DNA from: Shewanella metallivivens
GTDB taxonomy: Bacteria > Pseudomonadota > Gammaproteobacteria > Enterobacterales > Shewanellaceae
NCBI RefSeq assembly: GCF_028750675.1
Contig: NZ_JAQQPZ010000013.1
Coordinates: forward strand, 1,145,753 to 1,209,752
DNA: 64,000 nucleotides
Direction of reading: 5' to 3'
Part shown: positions 58,701 to 64,000 of the stretch, one piece after another
How positions within the stretch are numbered: position 1 is the first letter of the stretch
Layout: the number at the start of each line of letters is the position of its first letter
Position numbers and translations under genes: made by a program
Notes under the pieces: generated by a model
Databases searched by the model: none
Seen by the model: the letters and a program-made list of their open reading frames with translations, nothing else
What the model was told of the DNA's origin: nothing

Positions 58701-59318
58701 ATGAAAAAAGCATTATTGATGGCGGTAGCATTGCTACTCGCGCCAATGGCGGCGATGGCTGCAGATTACAAAGAAGGTGTTCATTACACTGTAATTAATG
58801 ATGGCCCTGAGTCTGCAAAGCCTGAAATTATGGAGTTTTTCTCTTTCTATTGCCCACACTGTTACAACTTTGCAAAAACCGTAGTGCCAAAGATTGAAGC
58901 AAATATTCCAGAAGGTGTTAGCTTTAGTCAGTCGCATGTAGACTTTATTGGCCGTGATATGGGCGTTGAAATGTCTCGTGCATTTGCCGTCGCAAAACAA
59001 CTGAACGTTGAAAAGAAAATCGAAGCGGCTTTGTTCAGTGCAATCCATGACAAGCGCCAACAGTTTACTCGTGCTGATGATATTAGAGCACTCTTTATTG
59101 CCAACGGTGTAGATGCTAAAGATTATGATGCAGCAGCCAATTCATTTATGGTGAGTGCACAAATGTCTAAAATGAAGCGCGATACTGAAAATGCTAAAAT
59201 TTCAGGTGTACCTTCATTAGTTGTTAACGGCAAATACCGTGTTGAAACTAGCTCTATTAAGTCTTATGACGAGTTACTAGACATTGCATTTTACTTAACC
59301 ACAATGAACAAAAAGTAA
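58701..59318 (+). CDS. dsbA: Thiol:disulfide interchange protein DsbA
   Basis: 205 aa from the ATG at 58701 with AGGAAG upstream at 58691. A signal peptide (MKKALLMAVALLLAPMAAMAA) precedes the thioredoxin-like fold, with active site FYCPHC (C51 and C54) and the cis-proline loop GVPSLVVNGKYRV. It oxidises cysteines in the periplasm. It follows srkA, the order seen in E. coli. A strong terminator lies at 59367-59392. Confidence 0.96.
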   Translation: MKKALLMAVALLLAPMAAMAADYKEGVHYTVINDGPESAKPEIMEFFSFYCPHCYNFAKTVVPKIEANIPEGVSFSQSHVDFIGRDMGVEMSRAFAVAKQLNVEKKIEAALFSAIHDKRQQFTRADDIRALFIANGVDAKDYDAAANSFMVSAQMSKMKRDTENAKISGVPSLVVNGKYRVETSSIKSYDELLDIAFYLTTMNKK

Positions 59319-59366
59319 CGATGTTACTGCCCCTTTAGCGCCTAATTGGCGTAAACGGGTCACACT

Positions 59367-59392
59367 AAAAAAGGAGCTTAGGCTCCTTTTTT
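59367..59392 (+). terminator. Rho-independent terminator of dsbA
   Basis: An 11-bp stem (AAAAAAGGAGC at 59367-59377, loop TTAG, complement at 59382-59392) ending in a T run. Confidence 0.92.
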
Positions 59393-59440
59393 GTTGTCTG
59401 GCGACGGGTGACACCGTGATGAGAATGTTGATCTCAGGCA

Positions 59441-59511
59441 AAAAAAAACCGTATGTCTATAAAAGACGATACGGTGATGAGTCAAATGACTCTTTTTTAC
59501 CCTGAGTAACG
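59441..59511 (-). ncRNA. Candidate small RNA with promoter and intrinsic terminator
   Basis: On the minus strand a start near 59511 is predicted from the promoter at 59518-59546. The transcript would have a stem-loop (GAGTCA at 59479-59484 with its complement at 59487-59492), a short linker, and a terminator hairpin (ACCGTAT plus GTCT on one side, AGAC plus ATACGGT on the other, 59448-59475) followed by a nine-T run at 59440-59448. There is no ORF. The size would be about 70 nt. I do not recognise it as a known sRNA; Spot 42, which in E. coli lies further along from dsbA, does not match. Confidence 0.55.
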
Positions 59512-59517
59512 CTAAGA

Positions 59518-59546
59518 ATAGTATCATGGCGTCAAAATATTGGCAA
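59518..59546 (-). promoter_or_regulatory. Promoter of the candidate sRNA
   Basis: On the minus strand TTGCCA (59541-59546), a 17-nt spacer and TACTAT (59518-59523), each one or two bases from the sigma-70 consensus. The predicted start is near 59511. Confidence 0.55.
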
Positions 59547-59792
59547 GCGACATTATATTGTCGTAAAGCTGTCAGGTTCACAGCATGTGTTAATTAATAG
59601 GAGAAAGTTTTGTAAAGGATGAAACTCTTATTCATGCGTGAGGTCAAATTTTGAGATAAGAACCCCCTTGTTGGATATGAAACGTGAAGCAAGGTAAATA
59701 TTTTTTTTGACTGTCACATTATTATATTCAACATCGTTTATGGTATTGCACGTTTCGCGTGGCCGCACGTATTTGCTCTAGGAGGAAACCAT

Positions 59793-60005
59793 ATGAGAAA
59801 GTTCCCTGTATATGCGCCCAAGTTAATTGTTAAGCATGTTATGATCTTTCTAAGTGGCGCTATTTGGGTAAAAGACTTAGGTTTACTTGAATTTGATAAA
59901 GGACGTTTTTTATACAGTCAAAAAAGCCTGCCAAAAGTAAAGCAGGCTGTCAGCGAGTTAAATGCGCTGATTGAGGCACAATCTGCGCCGCAGCAATCAA
60001 CGTAA
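59793..60005 (+). CDS. Small hypothetical protein
   Basis: 70 aa with an excellent ribosome-binding site (AGGAGG 10 nt before the ATG). The sequence MRKFPVYAPKLIVKHVMIFLSGAIWVKDLGLLEFDKGRFLYSQKSLPKVKQAVSELNALIEAQ has a hydrophobic middle (VMIFLSGAIWV) and a C-terminal helix. I recognise no family, but the strong signal and good codon use make it likely real. It is convergent with zapB, with 7 nt between the stops. Confidence 0.7.
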   Translation: MRKFPVYAPKLIVKHVMIFLSGAIWVKDLGLLEFDKGRFLYSQKSLPKVKQAVSELNALIEAQSAPQQST

Positions 60006-60012
60006 AACCAAA

Positions 60013-60234
60013 TTACATTTCGCTATTCAATAAACCAACAAGGCCGTTGACCTTATCGCTCCATGAGTTGAGGTCTTGCTGCAATTGTTGGTTTTTTTGT
60101 GTCAGTTCTTGTTGCTGCTTTACTAAATCTTCATTCTTTTGCTTCTCTTCTTCAAGCTCCATTTTTAGTAGCTCAATATTTTCAAGAGTCGCCTGGATTT
60201 TGGTTTCCAGTTGGGACAATAATTCAAGGCTCAT
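60013..60234 (-). CDS. zapB: Cell division protein ZapB
   Basis: 73 aa, almost entirely coiled coil: [61 protein letters not shown]. This length and heptad pattern, starting [14 protein letters not shown], match ZapB, which assembles at midcell through ZapA and bridges the Z-ring to the Ter macrodomain via MatP. Confidence 0.92.
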   Translation of the reverse strand: MSLELLSQLETKIQATLENIELLKMELEEEKQKNEDLVKQQQELTQKNQQLQQDLNSWSDKVNGLVGLLNSEM

Positions 60235-60406
60235 GGGGAGTCCTATACGTTTCTGGATGGAACCCCGATTCTAGCAGTGACAAGGCCTATAGGAATAGCC
60301 TTTAAAACTAAGTGGCTAAAATATATTCAATAAATCGCTGGTTATTGTGCTTTATCTGAGATCGCGCTATTTTCATCGGCTAACCTACACTATAAAAGCC
60401 TTTTTT

Positions 60407-60760
60407 ATGACTATAACCCGACTCGATGTTGGTACCCGGATGAGCAGTATTGTGATCCACAATAATACGGTTTATCTCTGCGGCCAAGTTGCTAAAGACA
60501 AGTTCAGTGCTATTGAAACGCAAACTACCACCATGCTAGAAGAAGTTGATGCCTTATTGGCTCAAGCTGGCTCGAACCGTGAGCATATTTTGTCGGCGAC
60601 TATTTACCTTAAAGACATGGGCGATTACGATGCTATGAATCAAGTATGGGATCAATGGATACCACGGGGACATGCCCCAGCAAGAGCCTGCGTGCAAGCG
60701 GCCATTGCTGAGCCAGAATACTTGGTCGAAATATCGGTGATCGCTGCGCAGGTAAGTTAA
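60407..60760 (+). CDS. RidA family protein (second paralogue)
   Basis: 117 aa from the ATG at 60407 ([55 protein letters not shown]). It has the RidA fold and the C-terminal [25 protein letters not shown] with the conserved Arg and Glu, but the residues before them differ from the housekeeping RidA at 15716-16099. It belongs to a divergent Rid subgroup; the substrate is not known. It lies upstream of the PLP-dependent branched-chain aminotransferase, 178 nt away, a pairing that fits a role in clearing enamine by-products. Confidence 0.85.
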   Translation: MTITRLDVGTRMSSIVIHNNTVYLCGQVAKDKFSAIETQTTTMLEEVDALLAQAGSNREHILSATIYLKDMGDYDAMNQVWDQWIPRGHAPARACVQAAIAEPEYLVEISVIAAQVS

Positions 60761-60938
60761 GCGCAGTAGCCGAGCTAAATAGAGTGATGCAATAACTGTT
60801 TGTCGGTTGCTGTATGAATAAATATATTGATGCTTGTTACGTTCAATTGACGTATTTTGATTTAGGATCTATGGCTTCGACTTGACATTATTCTCTAGCC
60901 TAAATAGTCTGCAAGCTCAGTTTTTAAGGTGGTATGCA

Positions 60939-62030
60939 ATGGACATAAAATATAATTTAAAATCTGCGTCAGAGCGCCGCACAGAACCATTTATGCCAGA
61001 AGGCGACGTGGGTTTTGGTAAGTTGCGTACTGACCACATGTTTTTAATGGATTACCGTGATGGTCAGTGGTGCGATCCGCGTATCGTGCCTTATGGCCCA
61101 TTTGAAATGGCGCCAGGTGCAATGTCATTACATTATGGCCAATCGATTTTTGAAGGCGCTAAAGCGTTTATGCATGAAGACGGTGAGATTTATACTTTCC
61201 GTTTAAATAAGAATGCTGAACGCATGAACCGTTCTGCCGATATTGTGTGTATTCCAAATATCGATGAAGCCATGCAATTAAAAGGCATTAATGCACTTAT
61301 TGATGTGGACCGTTTATGGTTTCCACAGCAAGAAGGCGCGTGTTTATATATTCGTCCGTTTATTTTTGCCACAGAAGACCGTTTATCGGTAAGCCCTAGT
61401 CAAAAGTACACTTTCTGTGTCATGTTAAGTCCGTCAGGCGCTTATTATGCTTCAGGGGTTAATAACGGTATTCGGTTATTAATTAGCACTCAATTTCATC
61501 GTGCTGTGTCTGGCGGTACTGGTGCTTCTAAAGCGGCAGGAAACTACGCTGCATCTCTACGTGCGGGCAAAGCTGCGGTAGAGTATGGCGCATCGCAGGT
61601 GTTGTATTTAGATTCAACCAACACGCAAATTGAAGAAGCTGGCGCAATGAACCACTTCCATATTTTAAAAGATGGCACAGTGATCATTCCAACATTCACC
61701 GACACAATTTTAAAGTCGATCACCTCGCAATCTATCATGGAGTTAGGTGAGATGCTTGGTTGTGAAGTGAGACAAGAAACGGTGATGTTAGATAAGTTTA
61801 TTGCTGACATTGAATCTGGTGAAATTATTGAAGCGGGTGGTTTTGGTACTGCGGCAGTGGTATCACCTGTGAATTCGTATATCTTTGAAGATGGCCGAGT
61901 TATCACCGTAGGTGATGGCAAAGTGGGTCCTCATATTCAACGTATCTATAAGCTGTTTACCGATTTACAAAAAGGCCATGTGGCTGCGCCGCAAGGTTGG
62001 GTTAAACGGGTTGAGCGTGTTGCGCCTTAA
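60939..62030 (+). CDS. Branched-chain amino acid aminotransferase
   Basis: 363 aa from the ATG at 60939 with AAGGTGG about 7 nt upstream; an earlier in-frame start at 60882 lacks a good signal. It is the class IV PLP-dependent family, longer than E. coli IlvE (309 aa) and close to the BCAT2 type. YGPFEMAPGAMSLHYGQSIFEGAKAF, GTGASKAAGNYAASLRAG (PLP lysine K198) and NTQIEEAGAMNHFHIL, EAGGFGTAAVVSPV are signatures. It makes or degrades leucine, isoleucine and valine. A perfect 19-bp palindrome terminates it. Confidence 0.93.
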   Translation: MDIKYNLKSASERRTEPFMPEGDVGFGKLRTDHMFLMDYRDGQWCDPRIVPYGPFEMAPGAMSLHYGQSIFEGAKAFMHEDGEIYTFRLNKNAERMNRSADIVCIPNIDEAMQLKGINALIDVDRLWFPQQEGACLYIRPFIFATEDRLSVSPSQKYTFCVMLSPSGAYYASGVNNGIRLLISTQFHRAVSGGTGASKAAGNYAASLRAGKAAVEYGASQVLYLDSTNTQIEEAGAMNHFHILKDGTVIIPTFTDTILKSITSQSIMELGEMLGCEVRQETVMLDKFIADIESGEIIEAGGFGTAAVVSPVNSYIFEDGRVITVGDGKVGPHIQRIYKLFTDLQKGHVAAPQGWVKRVERVAP

Positions 62031-62047
62031 GGTTACACCAGCTGATT

Positions 62048-62087
62048 AGGTAAAATAAAAGCTCCCTTGGGAGCTTTTATTTTACCT
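62048..62087. terminator. Bidirectional terminator between the aminotransferase and the GGDEF-EAL gene
   Basis: A perfect 19-bp inverted repeat (62048-62066 and 62069-62087) with a 2-nt spacer; the core AAAAGCTCCC and its complement are flanked by T and A runs on both sides. It serves the two convergent genes. Confidence 0.92.
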
Positions 62088-62098
62088 AGGGATTGGTA

Positions 62099-64000
62099 TT
62101 AATCGTTTTTTTCTTGGTTGAGTAACGCTAAACAATTAATGGCCGTCAGCGGTTTGCTTAATAAAAAGCCTTGTACTTGATCGCATCCACCGTCGCGCAA
62201 GAAATTAAGCTGCTCGTGAGTTTCAACCCCTTCGGCAACCACATTGAGCTCTAAACTGTGGGCGAGCGTGATTATTGCGCTGGTGATGGCTGCATCGTCT
62301 GGATCTTCGGTAATGTCGCGCACAAATTCTTGATCAATTTTTAAGGTATCTATTGGGAACCGTTTTAAATAGCTTAAGCTTGAATAGCCGGTACCAAAGT
62401 CATCAATGGCAATCGTTAAGCCTAGGGCTTTGAGTTGAGAAAGTACCGCAACGGAATCTTGCGGGTTACCCATAATCATCGATTCCGTTAGCTCAAGCTC
62501 AAGTGCGTGTGCTGGCAAACCTGACACCGCAAGGGCGACTTCGATGGTAGAAATAATGTCTGCTTTGAGCTGCCTTGCCGAGAGATTCACGGCAACTGAA
62601 ATATGCTCAAATCCTAGGCTGTGCCACAAGGCCAGTTGGCTGCAAGCTTGGTTAATGGCCCAATTACCTATTTGATTAATCATCCCGGTTTCTTCTGCTA
62701 GCGGGATAAACTCTACCGGAGAAATTACCCCAAGCTCCTGACTTTCCCAGCGAAGTAACGCTTCTAGGCCGACAATCTTTTGCGTTTTAACATTGTATTT
62801 GGGTTGGTAAACCAAATGAAATTCATTGTCCTGTAGGGCTTTTTTCAATCCAGCCTCAAGTTGAACATGGCGTGTGGCATATTGGTTGAGTTTTTCGGTG
62901 TAAAACTGAAAATTATTGCGCCCTAGTGATTTTGCATGATACATGGCGGTATCGGCATATTTAATTAACGAGGTTGTATCGTCAGCATCTTCGGGATACA
63001 AGCTGATCCCTATCGACGGCGATATAGTCAGTGCTTTATCGTCGAGTAAGAAGGGCGTTTGGAACGCTTGTAATACTTTCTCGGCAATAATAGTGGCCGC
63101 TTTTGTTTTAGCGACACCCTCTAAAATAATAGTAAATTCATCACCGCCTAAACGGGCAACAGTATCGCCATCACGCACTGCATTTTGTAGACGATGAGCA
63201 ACGGCTTTGAGGAGTAAATCGCCTATGTGGTGCCCCATAGAGTCGTTAATATGTTTAAAGCGGTCTAAGTCTAAAAATAATAGTGCAACTATACTTTCAG
63301 CCCGAATGGCTTTGGTTAATGCTTGGTTGAGCCTGTCTTGAAAGAGGGTTCGGTTTGGTAATCCTGTTAAGGGGTCAAAGTTTGCCAATACACGTAAATC
63401 TTCTTCCGCTTTTTTACGTGCAGTAATGTCGGTAAATACTGCGACAAAGTGGCTGGTTTCACCTTTGTTATCGATAACTTGGTTGATTTCAAGCCAAGCT
63501 AAGATACCACGGCGGTCACGCGTTCTAATGTTGATTTCGCCTGCCCAGTGTTTATGCCTGAGTAGCTGAGTTTCTACTGAGTTATAAAACTCGCGCGATT
63601 GTTTGCCCATGGTTAAAAATAAGAAGTGTTTACCCACCACATCGCGGTGTTTAAAGCCGGTAATACGGCTAAATGCTGGGTTAACTGAGCGGACTTGATA
63701 ATCGAGCTCTCCGACCACTACCGCTTCGTTCATGCTAAACAGTACTTGTGATGACAGTTTGAGTTCGTTTTCGGTCAACTTACGGCTGGTAATGTCTTTA
63801 TGGGTGCCAGCCATCCGTAGTGGAGTGTTATTACTATCGCGTTCAACCACTTGACCACGGTCTAAAAGCCAAGACCATTGCCCAGGCTTGATTTCAACAC
63901 GGTACTCGGCTTCAAAAAATTCAGTGTCACCATTAAGGTGGTCATTAAGCAGTTTTTCTACTTTGGGTTTGTCTTCTGGGTGAATACTGTGGGTTAGTAA
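62099..64000 (-). CDS. PAS-GGDEF-EAL protein, C-terminal part (truncated by the window edge)
   Basis: 634 codons are visible and the reading frame stays open to the right edge, so the start is outside. A PAS domain with SIHPEDKPKVEKLL and the PAC end WSWLLDRGQVVERDSNNTPLRMAGTHKDITSRK comes first. A second PAS follows (SMNEAVVVGELDYQVRSVNPAFSRITGF ... FVAVFTDITARKKAEEDL). The GGDEF domain is intact (FDPLTGLPNRTLFQDRL, VARLGGDEF) with an I-site RDGD five residues before. The EAL domain is intact too (EALLRW, DDFGTGYSSLSYLKRFPIDTLKID). It should make and/or break c-di-GMP in response to a PAS-sensed signal. Internal starts near 63850 are not real. Confidence 0.94.
   Translation of the reverse strand, partial: LLTHSIHPEDKPKVEKLLNDHLNGDTEFFEAEYRVEIKPGQWSWLLDRGQVVERDSNNTPLRMAGTHKDITSRKLTENELKLSSQVLFSMNEAVVVGELDYQVRSVNPAFSRITGFKHRDVVGKHFLFLTMGKQSREFYNSVETQLLRHKHWAGEINIRTRDRRGILAWLEINQVIDNKGETSHFVAVFTDITARKKAEEDLRVLANFDPLTGLPNRTLFQDRLNQALTKAIRAESIVALLFLDLDRFKHINDSMGHHIGDLLLKAVAHRLQNAVRDGDTVARLGGDEFTIILEGVAKTKAATIIAEKVLQAFQTPFLLDDKALTISPSIGISLYPEDADDTTSLIKYADTAMYHAKSLGRNNFQFYTEKLNQYATRHVQLEAGLKKALQDNEFHLVYQPKYNVKTQKIVGLEALLRWESQELGVISPVEFIPLAEETGMINQIGNWAINQACSQLALWHSLGFEHISVAVNLSARQLKADIISTIEVALAVSGLPAHALELELTESMIMGNPQDSVAVLSQLKALGLTIAIDDFGTGYSSLSYLKRFPIDTLKIDQEFVRDITEDPDDAAITSAIITLAHSLELNVVAEGVETHEQLNFLRDGGCDQVQGFLLSKPLTAINCLALLNQEKND

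Larger units (their letters stand above)
59319..59792. other. 474-bp intergenic region with dsbA terminator and a candidate minus-strand sRNA
   Basis: No protein gene is supported; a 67-codon minus-strand reading (59378-59581) is likely spurious. The region contains the dsbA terminator, the candidate sRNA at 59441-59511 with its promoter, and the plus-strand promoter region of the small protein gene that starts at 59793. The part 59548-59790 is AT-rich with no clear element. Confidence 0.6.

Noticed and set aside
59378..59581. 67-codon minus-strand ORF downstream of dsbA
   Set aside because: It crosses the candidate sRNA terminator and the dsbA terminator and lacks a family resemblance.
62089..62101. 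GATTGGTATTAATC near the end of the GGDEF-EAL gene as a third MITE end
   Set aside because: Only about nine bases agree with the family ends, and it overlaps a gene end next to a terminator; chance is the simpler explanation.

Overview
The window looks like chromosomal core DNA of a marine gammaproteobacterium, most likely Shewanella or a close relative in the Alteromonadales. The basis is gene order (gmk-rpoZ-spoT, mrcA facing pilMNOPQ-aroK-aroB-damX-dam, rpe-gph-trpS, dolP-diaA-yraN-lpoA facing rsmI-rnpB, selO, srkA-dsbA) and the moderate-to-low G+C content. The species call is an inference; no 16S gene and no tRNA gene is visible.

Positions 1-6366 (minus strand) hold the promoter-proximal part of an aryl polyene (APE) pigment cluster. 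The order of transcription is a chain-length-factor-like ketosynthase half (apeC), an acyltransferase (apeD), two acyl carrier proteins (apeE, apeF), a membrane protein (apeG), an acyl ligase (apeH), a hotdog dehydratase (apeI), a glycosyltransferase-acyltransferase fusion (apeJ) and the start of an aromatic-amino-acid ammonia-lyase homologue cut by the window edge. Most neighbours overlap, so this is one operon. Then come a DUF3014 gene, a miniature transposon-like palindromic element (7542-7823), recG, a DesR/DesK-type two-component system with a TPR protein, a calcium/sodium antiporter, a fatty-acyl-CoA ligase, ridA, spoT, rpoZ and gmk.

From 19.6 kb three plus-strand genes (a DUF805-like membrane protein, a sugar-kinase-like phosphotransferase and a HAD nucleotidase) end at a second miniature element (22675-22953). 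mrcA (PBP1A) then faces the type IV pilus assembly operon pilMNOPQ, followed by aroK-aroB-damX-dam. A DUF2970 gene too short for many ORF callers and a hypothetical gene sit on the opposite strand. Next are rpe-gph-trpS, the envelope/replication group dolP-diaA-yraN-lpoA, and rsmI with the RNase P RNA gene. The 3' end of rnpB is partly duplicated 135 bp downstream.

The 43.4-64 kb part is more mixed: a Fur-box-preceded TonB siderophore receptor, an Omp85-like outer-membrane protein, a ThrE-type exporter, a MAPEG protein, a YgiQ radical SAM protein, small envelope proteins (SYLF, a signal-peptide protein, a lipoprotein and a Glu-Pro-repeat protein), ygbA, selO-DUF3630-srkA, dsbA, a small conserved-looking ORF, zapB, a second RidA-family protein, a branched-chain aminotransferase, and a PAS-GGDEF-EAL protein that runs off the right edge. 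Between dsbA and the small ORF, the minus strand carries a promoter, a hairpin and a strong terminator that together look like an unannotated small RNA of about 70 nt.

No phage, CRISPR array, integron or complete insertion sequence is visible. The most novel-looking items are the candidate sRNA, the two miniature elements, the rnpB 3' duplication, the dyad at the ribosome-binding site of the DesK-like kinase, and the ammonia-lyase in the APE operon.
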